From Bacillus sp. REN3 (GTDB taxonomy: Bacteria > Bacillota > Bacilli > Bacillales > Cytobacillaceae): a stretch of DNA of 64,000 bases. The notes under the pieces are model-generated. The model worked only from the letters and a program-made list of their open reading frames with translations, did not search any database and was not told the origin of the DNA. Location of the stretch: assembly GCF_017912555.1 (NCBI RefSeq), contig NZ_JAERSD010000002.1:247961-311960 (forward strand), written 5' to 3'. Made by a program: the position numbers and the translations under genes. Shown piece by piece: positions 54,391-63,212 of the stretch. Within the stretch, counting starts at the first letter, position 1. Every line of letters begins with the position of its first letter.

Positions 54391-55097
54391 CGGCATTTCT
54401 CCCACTCTCTGTATTCTTCGAGGCTGATCGGCGTGAATTTTATTTTGTCCCCGGCTTTCAAAAGGCTTGGGCGTTCCGCTTCCGGCCGGAAGAGCTTGAG
54501 CGGCGTCCGCCCGATCAGCTGCCAGCCGCCAGGCGTTTCGATCGGGTAAACCCCGGTTTGCTTGCCGGCTATTCCAACGGAGCCTGCCGGAATCTTCAGG
54601 CGGGGGGTTTCTTTCCGCGGCGCCGCGATTTTATCCGACATGCCGCCAATAAAGGGAAACCCCGGAGCGAATCCAATCATATACACAAGGTAATCACCGC
54701 TTGAATGGATGTCGATGACCTCTTCGGCAGACAATCCATTCCGTTTGGCGACCTCCTCCAGGTCGGGCCCGAATTCTCCTCCATAGCAAACGGGAATCTC
54801 GACAGCACGTGCCTCCTCTGGGTTTCTATCCGGAAGTGAAGTCAATAATTGCTCCATCTCACGGCTTACGTAATGGTAGGGAAGAGTTTGCGAGCTGTAT
54901 ACATTTGGAATCGCCGCTGGATCATAGAAAATGGTGATGGTCGTGAAAGCCGGAACATATTCCACCATCCACTCCGGCTGGTCCCCATCCAATAAGGCAG
55001 CCACTGCCTGTACCCTCTGCTGGACCGAAGTAGCAATCTCCGTCCCAAACTCAACGACAATCGCTTGATCTCCAAGCGGGAGCAGACGATACTCCAT
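54387..55097 (-). CDS. pxpB: 5-oxoprolinase subunit B
   Basis: 236 residues of the KipI/PxpB family: PLGDQAIVVEFG at the start, IPVCYGGEFGPDLEEVA, and FAPGFPFIGGM, IPAGSVGIAGKQTGVYPIETPGGWQLIGRTP near the end. First gene of pxpBCA. The open frame to 55310 has no signal; GGGGGTG before 55097 supports this start. In Bacillus KipI also inhibits KinA, but pathway context here favours 5-oxoprolinase. Confidence 0.93.
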   Translation of the reverse strand: MEYRLLPLGDQAIVVEFGTEIATSVQQRVQAVAALLDGDQPEWMVEYVPAFTTITIFYDPAAIPNVYSSQTLPYHYVSREMEQLLTSLPDRNPEEARAVEIPVCYGGEFGPDLEEVAKRNGLSAEEVIDIHSSGDYLVYMIGFAPGFPFIGGMSDKIAAPRKETPRLKIPAGSVGIAGKQTGVYPIETPGGWQLIGRTPLKLFRPEAERPSLLKAGDKIKFTPISLEEYREWEKCR

Positions 55098-55542
55098 TCC
55101 TACACCCCCAAAAAAATTTACTTGCCAAAAACAATTGCTTATAGGATAACATAATTCACGATATATTTTGAATAATGAAAAATTACCCTTTCTGTCTTTA
55201 ACGTGCAGTTCCCTGGAGCTGAAAATCCTGCCAAATACTCTTACATCAGTACGCAATTTGAATTGTAAGGCTTGCTGCTCATGTTCCCCCGAAGCAATCG
55301 AACCCTTCATAAGGCAAATCCACTATAACACCCTGATGTTTTCAAAAAAATTCCATTTAAATTTACACCCTTGAAATTGACACAGAATTTCAAATGTAGG
55401 AAAATAGACCTATATACCTCTCCGTTTTTTCTTTCCCTATTTTCAATGCCACCTGTCGCAGTTTATCCCATTGAGGTAAGGATGTCTGAATGAAGTTCTT
55501 CCATTATCGGAATTAAAATGAATAAAGAAAAGAGGTATGCAA
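55098..55542. other. Intergenic region, nothing further recognised
   Basis: About 445 bp of AT-rich sequence between pxpB and the SinI-like gene. It must contain two divergent promoters, but no clean 17-bp-spaced pair was found. Confidence 0.35.
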
Positions 55543-55710
55543 ATGAATCCCGTACACGGAAGCTCAATTGAACACCTCGACCAAGAATGGTATCAGCTGA
55601 TCGATACCGCGCGAAAAATGGGAATCTCCAAAACTGAGGTTGGCACATTCATACAAGAGACCGCTGCAACGGTTCGGAAAATAAATAATGACGAAGACAA
55701 AAGAAGCTAG
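55543..55710 (+). CDS. SinI-like anti-repressor peptide
   Basis: 55 residues, ATG with AGAGGT upstream. The segment LDQEWYQLIDTARKMGISKTEV is homologous in pattern to SinI (LDQEWxxLMxxAKxxxIS), the helix pair that displaces SinR from DNA in biofilm control. The rest (FIQETAATVRKINNDEDKRS) extends the second helix. No SinR gene is adjacent, so it is an orphan, perhaps SlrA-like. Ends in a strong terminator. The SinI-domain resemblance is clear; the partner is inferred. Confidence 0.75.
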   Translation: MNPVHGSSIEHLDQEWYQLIDTARKMGISKTEVGTFIQETAATVRKINNDEDKRS

Positions 55711-55738
55711 CCTTGATGACGAGGACGCTTCTTTTTTT
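55699..55738 (+). terminator. Terminator of the SinI-like gene
   Basis: AAAAGAAGC / GCTTCTTTTTTT arms with a structured loop, overlapping the stop codon. Confidence 0.75.
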
Positions 55739-55757
55739 GGAGGCGGGAAACACGGGG

Positions 55758-55776
55758 AAGCACGGGGACGGTTCTT
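55758..55776. repeat. Dispersed palindromic element, partial copy
   Basis: GAAGCACGGGGACGGTTCT, identical to one half of the element at 22002-22029 and 58372-58399. The sequence just before it (ACACGGG) is a partial duplication. Lies downstream of the SinI-like gene terminator. Confidence 0.65.
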
Positions 55777-55807
55777 AAAAGGGTTCAATCGGAAGTTTTG
55801 CGCGAAA

Positions 55808-55849
55808 AGAAGGCACAACCAGCGGTTTTTATCTCCGGTTGTGCCTTCT
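55808..55849. terminator. Strong stand-alone hairpin
   Basis: Perfect 13-bp stem AGAAGGCACAACC / GGTTGTGCCTTCT with a 16-base loop. No gene is immediately adjacent on either side; it may be a leftover terminator beside the inserted IS91-like element. Confidence 0.55.
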
Positions 55850-56077
55850 GCTTTCTCATATTTAGGTCAGACAGCGCAAAATTTTTGATTGCCCGAGAAG
55901 AATGAAGTCGCGGTCTCGGCTTATGGGATTTCAAACTTCCCAGTGCCATCTGTTTGTGGTTTTTGTGCGGCCAGAATGGAAGAAATCCTGTCAAATGCAA
56001 AGGAATTCGATGTTTCAAGATACAATTTCCCCCTCCCCACTGAAGGGGCTTTTTTAGAAGCATTCAATTTGCCGCAT

Positions 56078-57217
56078 TCAAGGGACCTCCTCGGAAGCTG
56101 GCTTCAGGCGGTCCTTCTTACAGCCGGGGCAGAGGGTGATATCCTTATTCAAGAGGATGGAGACCACCTCATGGATGGGCAATCCTTCGAATAATGGCTG
56201 ATAGGTCTTGCTTTTGGTCAGTTTCCTGCATCGGGTCAGCTTTTCCTTCTTCACCCTATTGGCAAGGATCCCATAATACCGGATCTTGACGAATCCCTTC
56301 GGGAGGACATGCATAAGGAATCGGCGGATGAATTCCACTTTCGTCAACGTGACGGTCCTGATCCGGTTATTTTCCTTATAATCCCTGACACGGAAGGTGA
56401 CCGTGCTGGCATCATCGGAAACGATCCGGTTATTCGAAATCGCAATGCGATGGGTATAGCGACCGAGGTATTCCATTACGGCCTGGGGACCTGAGAATGT
56501 CCTTTTCGTGTAACTGTACCAGTCGATGGAATAGCACGAATCGACTAGCCGATGGAAATGCCGAGGCTGCCTAAGCCGTTTCATGTGCCCATAGAACTGA
56601 AGCTCGCCCTTTTCATAAAATTTCTTCAGGTAGTAGAGGTACTTCCCGCGAAACTTCTTGGAAAGCACCTTGATAGGGAGAAAGAACTTTCCATCAACCA
56701 TTTTCCACTGATTGTGTTCCGTCAGGCCTCCGGCCAGCACGACGGTATGGATATGGGGATGGTAATGAAGGTTCTGCCCCCAGGTGTGCAGCACGGAGAA
56801 GAAGCCAATCCGTGCACCAAGGTACTTCCGGTCCCCGGAAAGTTCCATCAGGGTCTCCGCCACAGCCCTGTACATCAAGTCATAGAGAAGCTTCTGATTT
56901 TGATAGATGACCATGTGGAGCTGTTTCGGCATCGTGAAGACGACATGGAAGTACGGGGCATCCAGGATATCCTTCTTCCTCCTGTCGACCCAGATATCCT
57001 TGTTCACCCCCTGGCATTGGGGACAGTGGCGATTCCGGCATGAGTTGTAACAGACACGGCAATGGCCACAGTTCCCGCATTCGAAGGAACGCGCCCCCAT
57101 CCCTGGGGTCTTGCAGTTCATCAGGGAGTCGGCAGCTTTGGCCTGGATACGGGACGGCACGTGCGTTTCCACATAATCGTGATAGGAATCCCGAAAGATC
57201 TTTTGGACAGTCGTCAT
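56078..57217 (-). CDS. IS91-family HUH transposase
   Basis: 379 residues. N-terminal zinc-binding cluster CGNCGHCRVCYNSCRNRHCP, then the HUH nuclease motif in HYHPHIHTVVLAGG and the Tyr-containing YLGRYTHRIAISN region; basic C terminus with a CPGC pair. Nicks DNA for rolling-circle transposition. 11 bp after the tyrosine-recombinase gene, forming a two-gene element. Length is normal and no frameshift is seen, so it may be active. Confidence 0.9.
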   Translation of the reverse strand: MTTVQKIFRDSYHDYVETHVPSRIQAKAADSLMNCKTPGMGARSFECGNCGHCRVCYNSCRNRHCPQCQGVNKDIWVDRRKKDILDAPYFHVVFTMPKQLHMVIYQNQKLLYDLMYRAVAETLMELSGDRKYLGARIGFFSVLHTWGQNLHYHPHIHTVVLAGGLTEHNQWKMVDGKFFLPIKVLSKKFRGKYLYYLKKFYEKGELQFYGHMKRLRQPRHFHRLVDSCYSIDWYSYTKRTFSGPQAVMEYLGRYTHRIAISNNRIVSDDASTVTFRVRDYKENNRIRTVTLTKVEFIRRFLMHVLPKGFVKIRYYGILANRVKKEKLTRCRKLTKSKTYQPLFEGLPIHEVVSILLNKDITLCPGCKKDRLKPASEEVP

Positions 57218-57228
57218 GGCCCGGTCCC

Positions 57229-58092
57229 CTAAGAGTCCAGGGGACTCTTGATCCCCATGAGGCTTTTGGATGTCAAGTGAAGGTATCTCTGTGTCGTCTT
57301 CAGGTTCCTATGTCCAAGCATCTCTTGGATATGGATGATTTTCACTCCTCTTTCGAGGGAATGGGTCGCAAAACAGTGCCTGAGCGTATGCGCAGAAACC
57401 CTTGGATCCAGGTTGTGCTTCTCACGAAGCTTGAGGAAAGCATTCTTGACGGACTTAATCGTGTAAGGCTGTCCCTCTTTTTGTCCCTGGAAGAGCCAGT
57501 CATCAGGCGAATAGGGTTCATTCCGGAAATAAGCCTTGAAATACTCACGGAGGATAAGCAGGGCTTTCTCGGACAGGATGGTGTATCTGACTGTATGATG
57601 CTTGGCCTTGTCTACCCGGATGGTCATGGTCTTACTGCAGATGTCACGGATCTTCAGGCGTGCCACTTCGCTCACCCTTAAGCCTCCGCCATAAATCAGG
57701 GCGAAAATGGCCTTATGCTTTACATTTTCGATGCCGTCTATAAAAGCGACAACCTCTTCCTTTGGAAGGATGACCGGAAAATGGGGAGTCCGTTTCATCC
57801 TTGGGACCTTCCTGGGGTTCCATTCCTTGTCCATGGCGAACGTGTAGAACACACGGATCCCTGAAATGTAGTTATTGATCGTACCAGCCGAAAGGCCTCG
57901 TTCATTTTTTAGGTATAGGATATATTGCTGGATCTCCCTTTCACTCATCTCAGTGATGGAGTGGTTCCGCTCTTTCATATAGGAAAGGAAAGCAAGGATT
58001 CTTCTTCCGTACGATTCCCTTGAGGATTCCGGGATTCCTTTGAGTTCGAAGTAGAGATTGATTGTGTCTTCAAAGTCTTCATATAGTTCCAT
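57229..58092 (-). CDS. Tyrosine-type recombinase of the IS91-like element
   Basis: 287 residues. N-terminal SAM-like core-binding domain (about 1-95), C-terminal catalytic domain with GGLRVSEVARLKIRD (first Arg), SAHTLRHCFATHSLERGV (HxxR) and LGHRNLKTTQRYLH (His and nucleophile Tyr). Xer/integrase-like. AGGAGG precedes ATG 58092. Such a recombinase is a typical companion of one IS91 subgroup; its role in transposition is unclear. Confidence 0.92.
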   Translation of the reverse strand: MELYEDFEDTINLYFELKGIPESSRESYGRRILAFLSYMKERNHSITEMSEREIQQYILYLKNERGLSAGTINNYISGIRVFYTFAMDKEWNPRKVPRMKRTPHFPVILPKEEVVAFIDGIENVKHKAIFALIYGGGLRVSEVARLKIRDICSKTMTIRVDKAKHHTVRYTILSEKALLILREYFKAYFRNEPYSPDDWLFQGQKEGQPYTIKSVKNAFLKLREKHNLDPRVSAHTLRHCFATHSLERGVKIIHIQEMLGHRNLKTTQRYLHLTSKSLMGIKSPLDS

Positions 58093-58103
58093 GATGAAAC
58101 CTC

Positions 58104-58139
58104 CTGATTCAGTAATCAATTTGATGGCGGCTGAATCAG
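58104..58139. repeat. Hairpin near the end of the IS91-like element
   Basis: Inverted repeat CTGATTCAG / CTGAATCAG with an 18-base loop, 12 bp upstream of the recombinase start. Terminal hairpins are the recognition sites of HUH transposases. Confidence 0.6.
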
Positions 58140-58145
58140 GAGTCA

Positions 58146-58371
58146 GGAGGTGGCCTGCATGGAAAAGGGGATATTAATGGATATCTGCTTAAGATTGGAT
58201 GTGTTATAATCATAAAATAAAAGTATGTTTCTATGGGATTTGTTTTCTTTGGCGATTAAACAATACCATATGAAACATACTTTTTCTTCGTTTATGCACT
58301 ATTTTTTGTTCGGGTGGGCTGTTTTTGGGCCATCGCGTAGCGATTTCGTTCTTCTCATGCTTCACGAAATT
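58146..58371. other. Intergenic stretch, nothing recognised
   Basis: Between the IS91-like element and the dispersed palindrome. Short frames only. Confidence 0.35.
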
Positions 58372-58399
58372 GAAGCACGAGAACCGTCCCCGTGCTTCA
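58372..58399. repeat. 28-bp dispersed palindromic element, copy 2
   Basis: GAAGCACGAG / CCCCGTGCTTC arms around AACCGT, 26 of 28 positions as in copy 1 at 22002. On the minus strand its first three bases are the TGA stop of the AraC-family gene. Confidence 0.75.
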
Positions 58400-59665
58400 G
58401 ACAAATAGGATTTCTTCTGTGGCTCTGTAGTCTCTTGGTGAGAGGCCGACGTATTTTTTGAAGGTGCCGCTGAAGTAGTTGGGGGTGTTGTAGCCTAGTT
58501 CTTCGGCGATCCATTCGATTGTATGGTTTGTGTGCCGCAACAGCCAGACTGCCCTTTGCATCCTCACAAAGGTAACGTACTCGACGAAGCTGCGCCCTGT
58601 TTCCTGTTTGAAGATCCTGCTGAAATAGGGGACGCTAAGATTGATTTGGTCCGCGGCCTGTTTGACCGATAGATCCTCTGTACAATACTGGGCAATATAG
58701 TCCGTACACTTCTGGATCCCTTCATCTGTTGTGATTTCCTCGAAATAACGGAGGCATAGCCGTTCGTATGGAGAAGTCCGCCGGGCTTTGCATGCTTCCC
58801 GATAAGAGTTGTGGAGAAGCAGCGGGTCACGATAGATGGAGCCTGCACCGATGTAGAGCTGGATACCATAATCCCTCTCAAGCGCAGAAATCCCGTCGAG
58901 GATTTTCTCTTCTCCCTCTTTCCAGTGCTTCAATGATTGGTACTTTGCCGGAACATGGATCAGCATGAGTAAATGCCTACGATACGACAGGAAGGTTAGA
59001 TGATGCATCTTGAACCTGTCTTTGAACGATTCCTGTATGATCATGGGAGCATGCCAGCCCTCCTTTTCCCGCTGTTCCGGATACCGGACAAATCCCTGGA
59101 TAAAACAGACAACATTCGGTACAGCCCCATTGTTCAAAAAAAAGCCAGAGTCGATCATTTCCTGTTCTGTTTTGATTTCCCCAGCCAGCAGCCTCCGTAA
59201 GAACGCCTCCTGGAATGGCAGGGAGTGGCGCTCTTTCTTCTGCTTTATCTGAATCCTGGCCATTGGATCCTCCTCATGAGCCTGTATTCTCTCCCCTTCA
59301 CTCGAAAGCTCTCCGATCGCCTTCTTTATTGTCCGCAAAAACGTATGTTTTTTCGTTGATTTCACCAGAAGATACGAAAGCTTGAATTCCATGGCCAGCG
59401 GGGAAGTATGCAATAAAGCAGGGGATAGCAGCGGAATGATCCTGCAGCCTTTATTCCGTTTGCGGAACCGGTGTATTTTTACCCAATCATGCCACTTGCT
59501 GACTTCGATAACCGCTATATGGATTCCCTGGCCAGGACAGTCTTTTCCTGCCAGGATGCAATTCCCGGCCAATTCTTCCGAAATCCAGCTTGAGAGCTTT
59601 TCCCGCTCAAACGGATCATCCACTAAGAGACATATTGAATACACAATCTCCCTCCTCCCCATCAT
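58397..59665 (-). CDS. AraC-family regulator of the acetate uptake locus
   Basis: 422 residues. The C-terminal ~105 residues are an AraC DNA-binding domain with two helix-turn-helices (VKQAADQINLSVPYFSRIFKQETG and IEWIAEELGYNTPNYFSGTFKKYVG). The N-terminal third resembles a receiver domain in layout but lacks the phosphorylated Asp context, so it is likely a degenerate receiver. The middle resembles the cyclase-like linker of YesN-type regulators. Divergent from the DUF485-actP genes, which it probably controls. Stop codon is within a dispersed palindrome. Confidence 0.85.
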   Translation of the reverse strand: MMGRREIVYSICLLVDDPFEREKLSSWISEELAGNCILAGKDCPGQGIHIAVIEVSKWHDWVKIHRFRKRNKGCRIIPLLSPALLHTSPLAMEFKLSYLLVKSTKKHTFLRTIKKAIGELSSEGERIQAHEEDPMARIQIKQKKERHSLPFQEAFLRRLLAGEIKTEQEMIDSGFFLNNGAVPNVVCFIQGFVRYPEQREKEGWHAPMIIQESFKDRFKMHHLTFLSYRRHLLMLIHVPAKYQSLKHWKEGEEKILDGISALERDYGIQLYIGAGSIYRDPLLLHNSYREACKARRTSPYERLCLRYFEEITTDEGIQKCTDYIAQYCTEDLSVKQAADQINLSVPYFSRIFKQETGRSFVEYVTFVRMQRAVWLLRHTNHTIEWIAEELGYNTPNYFSGTFKKYVGLSPRDYRATEEILFV

Positions 59666-59859
59666 TCAGCTCACTGAAATTTTATACAATTATTGGAATA
59701 AAAATTAAAGAAGATTAAATATTTGTATATTTCTGATAATTTATTGTAAGGTATATGACCTGGCGATGACGTACAATCATTTTTATAATATCACGGCCTG
59801 CCCAAAGGAGGGAAACAGAAAGTCGTAGGCTATGAAACAAAATAAAGGAGGAAATCAAA

Positions 59860-60228
59860 TTGGCAGGGGAATATACCGAGTACGATTATGTAGCGGCAGA
59901 CACCATCGATGTCAGCGAGCTAGAACCGCTGGATCCGGAAACAAAGAAAATCATGAAAGGCGAATTCAGGACTGGGTTAAAACTAACGCTCTTCTATTAT
60001 ATTTTCATTCTTTCAATCCCGGTTTTGAACTGGTACGCAGAAGGATTCATGTTCTCCCGTTTATGGGGCGGCATGACCTACAGCTGGTTCCTGACGAGCA
60101 TCGTCGCAATGGCAATGGCTTTTATCATAGCGTATATTCATACATACCTGTATGAAAAACGCTTAAAAGTGAATGAAAAAAATACTGGCGCTCCAGCTCA
60201 ATCTCCTGAAGAAAGGAGCATTGTTTGA
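59860..60228 (+). CDS. DUF485 membrane protein, ActP partner
   Basis: 122 residues with an acidic N terminus (YTEYDYVAADTIDVSELEPLD) and two membrane helices (about 40-62 and 76-97). DUF485 genes (YjcH/YwcB) almost always precede acetate symporter genes. Start is TTG (59860) with AAGGAGG at 8 bases. Its stop overlaps the actP start by one base. Confidence 0.87.
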   Translation: MAGEYTEYDYVAADTIDVSELEPLDPETKKIMKGEFRTGLKLTLFYYIFILSIPVLNWYAEGFMFSRLWGGMTYSWFLTSIVAMAMAFIIAYIHTYLYEKRLKVNEKNTGAPAQSPEERSIV

Positions 60229-61793
60229 TGGCCGTAATTTTAGAACCGAAATTTTTGCTTACCCTGCTCCTGATGGGTACGATTGTCTACATCACCTATT
60301 TGACAAAAAGAAGCGCGACAGCCTCTGATTACTTCGTTGGCGGCCGCAGCTTCGGCTGGTTCACAAACGGATCGGCAATCGGCGGTGATTATTTGAGCGC
60401 CGCCACCTTCCTCGGCATCGCCGGGCTGACGTATCAGCTGGGCTATGATGGAGCCTACTACGCCTTTTGTTTTTCCATCGGGCTGACGCTTCTTGCCATC
60501 TTCGTGGCAGGTCCGCTCCGCCGTTTCGGTGCCTACACAGTAGCTGACTTTCTGGCCTATCGTTTCCACAGCAAACGGGCCCGGCTTGCCGCCGTTGCGG
60601 TTGTCCTTGCGATTTCCGGTTTCTATGCCGCTCCCCAGCTGCTCGGCGCAGCCCAGATCCTTAGCATGTTCTTCGGGACCAGCTATGAATTCGGGATCAT
60701 TTTCACCTGTACCGTCATGATTTTTTATGTCGGCATCGGCGGAATGAAAGGCACCACACTCAACCAGGCCCTTGAATTATGGATCCGGCTTGGCGCCTTC
60801 CTCCTCATGGTCGGTGCTGCCATCTATGGCGGTCTCCATTACCATGAGATCCTGGCAGGAATCAATGAATTCAAAGGTTCGATCGCAGGAACGGCCGGAT
60901 TCACTACCGACGGAAAGGACATTCCATTCGATGGATCTGTCTGGACCGGTACTGGGAATTACTTCCCGTCCTTCTGGCAGACGATTTCGATGACCATCGG
61001 GCTGTCACTGGGCACAATTGGGCTGCCACATATCCTCCTGCGTTTTTATACGAACCCAAGCGCGAAGGCGGCCCGCAGATCGGCTCTAATGGCGATCGGG
61101 ATCGCGAGTGTCTTCTTCTTGTTCGCAGTGTATCTTGGTGTGGTAGGCCGTTCCATATTCCTGACAGGCAATGCCGATCCGGGCATCATGAAAGATCTGA
61201 TTGCCGGAGGAAACAATATGGTCGTACCATCCACTGCACAGGCACTTGGCGGGGAATGGCTGCTCGGACTCGTGATTGCCGGTGCATTCGCTGCCGTCTT
61301 CTCGAACCTTTCCGGGCTGTTCATCGCAAGCTCCGGTGCCCTTGCCCACGATCTTTATGCGACCTTCTTCCGTAAAAACATCACAGAGAAGGAGCGTGTC
61401 ATCGCTGGAAAGGTCTCGATCATTGTCCTTGGCATCCTGTATGGCATTCTCGGGCTGATGGTAAAAGAAGCATCCATCGGCCACCTGGTTGCCCTTGCTT
61501 TTACTGTTGCGGCCAGTACGTTCACACCGATTTTCATCCTTGGCATCTGGTGGAGAGGGATGACCGAAAAAGGAGCGATCGCCGGCCTTGTGATCGGCCT
61601 CGTCGCCTCCATGTACATGATCTTTTTCAAGACAACGCTGCCAGAATTTTTGCAGTTCAATGTACCTGGCCTCATCACCGTTCCGATTGGCTTCCTATCA
61701 GTCTATATCGTCTCGAAGCTCGACCGCCGGGTACCAGCAGACGTGAATGATTTCATGAGGCAAGTGCACTCGAAGGAGTCTGAAGCAGCATAG
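60228..61793 (+). CDS. actP: Cation/acetate symporter
   Basis: 521 residues, about 13 membrane helices, sodium:solute symporter family. DYFVGGRSFGWFTNGSAIGGDYLSAATFLG at the N terminus and the Na+-site region SMTIGLSLGTIGLPHILLRFYT are typical of ActP/YwcA. Imports acetate and similar short monocarboxylates with Na+ or H+. ATG at 60228 with AAGGAG, overlapping the DUF485 stop. Controlled presumably by the divergent AraC-family regulator. Confidence 0.92.
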   Translation: MAVILEPKFLLTLLLMGTIVYITYLTKRSATASDYFVGGRSFGWFTNGSAIGGDYLSAATFLGIAGLTYQLGYDGAYYAFCFSIGLTLLAIFVAGPLRRFGAYTVADFLAYRFHSKRARLAAVAVVLAISGFYAAPQLLGAAQILSMFFGTSYEFGIIFTCTVMIFYVGIGGMKGTTLNQALELWIRLGAFLLMVGAAIYGGLHYHEILAGINEFKGSIAGTAGFTTDGKDIPFDGSVWTGTGNYFPSFWQTISMTIGLSLGTIGLPHILLRFYTNPSAKAARRSALMAIGIASVFFLFAVYLGVVGRSIFLTGNADPGIMKDLIAGGNNMVVPSTAQALGGEWLLGLVIAGAFAAVFSNLSGLFIASSGALAHDLYATFFRKNITEKERVIAGKVSIIVLGILYGILGLMVKEASIGHLVALAFTVAASTFTPIFILGIWWRGMTEKGAIAGLVIGLVASMYMIFFKTTLPEFLQFNVPGLITVPIGFLSVYIVSKLDRRVPADVNDFMRQVHSKESEAA

Positions 61794-61814
61794 ATTTATC
61801 CCATTTCAATAGAG

Positions 61815-61853
61815 GCTGTCCGAACTGGTCTTGCTGATTGACCTTCGGACAGC
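61815..61853 (+). terminator. Terminator of the actP operon
   Basis: GCTGTCCGAA / TTCGGACAGC perfect 10-bp stem with a partly paired 19-base loop (GGTC...GACC), followed by TTCAATTTC. Confidence 0.75.
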
Positions 61854-62260
61854 TTCAATTTCATTGGCCCCGCTAATCCTTTTGAACTCCCCCAAGTTCA
61901 GATTCTCCAACTCCTGACCCAACGAGCCGGCAATCCATCCCCCATGAAATCACATTCTTTTTAGCTACAACTTGCCCGGTAAAAAAACGCTTCATTATAA
62001 GGTGGCATCCGCCCAATCCTTTTGTTAGCGCCGACAGGACTTTTCGGCCGACTTGATTTTGAATTAAGCCGATCCCGTCATGAAGTGCTAGCCGGCAAGG
62101 AAGGCTGGAGGTCCTCTTTTTGCCTGCACATGTCGTTTTTCGGCAGGATTGATGATGTCAGCACTGGAACCAGGCGCCCTTCCATCATCCAGATAGGCTG
62201 TTTTCTAAAAGATTATTGCTTCCTGAACCAATTTCAAGGAAAACAAATCGTTTTTGAAAA
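61854..62260. other. Intergenic region, nothing recognised
   Basis: About 400 bp. A plus-strand frame (62022-62333) runs into the 130-bp repeat and has no ribosome binding site. Confidence 0.4.
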
Positions 62261-62391
62261 GATTGATGGGAACGAAAGGTGCGTGACTCCGGTGGGAACA
62301 GCGGGAAAATTGCGGCCCCACAGGCGTTTTTGACTCGTGGAAGCTCCACTCACGCCCCGCGGAAAGCTAGAGCCTGGAGTGTAAATCAATC
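62261..62391. repeat. 130-bp MITE-like dispersed element, copy B
   Basis: Begins GATTGATGGGAACG and ends GTGTAAATCAATC; interior has GACTCCGGTGGGAACAGCGG, GGCCCCACA and CCCCGCGGAAAGC. Homologous to the reverse complement of copy A at 52155-52284, more diverged from the common Bacillaceae form. Confidence 0.75.
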
Positions 62392-62465
62392 ATTTATTAA
62401 AAATTGACGAAAACAGCTTTCAGATAAAATCCCCCCAGAAAGATTTTTTAAATCATGATAAAGGG

Positions 62466-62494
62466 TTGAAACGATACAATTTTGTCGCTATAAT
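62466..62494 (+). promoter_or_regulatory. Sigma-A promoter of the TetR gene
   Basis: TTGAAA (62466-62471), 17-base spacer, TATAAT (62489-62494), a near-consensus promoter. Confidence 0.82.
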
Positions 62495-62517
62495 TAAAAA
62501 ACGACAATATTGTATAG
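62472..62517. promoter_or_regulatory. Operator repeats overlapping the TetR promoter
   Basis: CGATACAATTTTGTCG (62472-62487) fills the promoter spacer, and its inverted copy CGACAATATTGTATAG (62502-62517) lies just past the -10. Each is itself nearly palindromic (ACAATATTGT). This is where a TetR dimer pair would repress its own gene. Confidence 0.75.
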
Positions 62518-62551
62518 TTTTTTGTGAACCAATTGTGAAAGAGGTGATTCT

Positions 62552-63175
62552 ATGTCTCCAAGAGTCAGCGAAGAATATAAAATGGAGAGGAAAAGACAGT
62601 TAATCAGAGCTGCAAAGAAGGTTTTTATCCAAAAAGGTTATGTCCACACATCGATGCAGGACATCATGGATGAAGCCGGAATCTCAAGAGGTGCATTTTA
62701 CACCTATTTTGATAATATCGATCATGTTTTTATCGAAGTCCTAAAACATGAAGATGAAAAAGAAATCAAGGACTTTATCCCAACCGATGGCGGTCCCCTC
62801 TGGCCATGCCTGAAGCGCTGGATCAAAGAACAACAGTCCCATATTGAAGCGGTTGATCAAACATTGGTGTACGCAAAGGCTGAATTCTTTTTATCATCCA
62901 AGTATGTGAAGAATAAAGATTACTTCCCCTACATTGTCGAGCGTTACAATCGGGCGACTGAAGCGATTGAACAAATATTGAATGAGGGCATCCGAAGAGG
63001 AGAATTCAAGCCAGTGCAATCGTCCCATTCCATTGCGAGGTACCTCCTTTCCTTCATCGATGGATTATTATTGAACACCTTCCAATTGGGACACGAACAG
63101 ACAAAAGTCAAGGAGCAATTAACCGTCCTCCTTTTCACATTGGAAAAGATGATCAATCCTGAAAATCTGAAATAA
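62552..63175 (+). CDS. TetR-family transcriptional regulator
   Basis: 207 residues. N-terminal HTH (LIRAAKKVFIQKGYVHTSMQDIMDEAGISRGAFYTYFDNIDHVF), then an all-helical ligand domain with a tryptophan-rich stretch (PTDGGPLWPCLKRWIKEQ). GAAAGAGG precedes the ATG. Near-perfect promoter and paired operators upstream indicate autorepression. The only downstream gene before the intron is a broken GNAT, so its other target is not visible here. Confidence 0.9.
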   Translation: MSPRVSEEYKMERKRQLIRAAKKVFIQKGYVHTSMQDIMDEAGISRGAFYTYFDNIDHVFIEVLKHEDEKEIKDFIPTDGGPLWPCLKRWIKEQQSHIEAVDQTLVYAKAEFFLSSKYVKNKDYFPYIVERYNRATEAIEQILNEGIRRGEFKPVQSSHSIARYLLSFIDGLLLNTFQLGHEQTKVKEQLTVLLFTLEKMINPENLK

Positions 63176-63212
63176 GGAGTAATGCTATATATTTGAATCA
63201 TCGAGGATCAGA

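Larger units (their letters stand above)
56078..58145 (-). mobile_element. IS91-like insertion element with tyrosine recombinase
   Basis: Two-gene unit on the minus strand: tyrosine recombinase then HUH transposase. The right side carries a CTGATTCAG (58104-58112) / CTGAATCAG (58131-58139) hairpin upstream of the recombinase gene, as expected near an end of such elements. The left end is not defined; coordinates are approximate. No target duplication is expected for this family. Confidence 0.75.

Noticed and set aside
62022..62333. 103-codon plus-strand frame upstream of the TetR gene
   Set aside because: No ribosome binding site, low-complexity composition, and its 3' part lies in the 130-bp repeat element.
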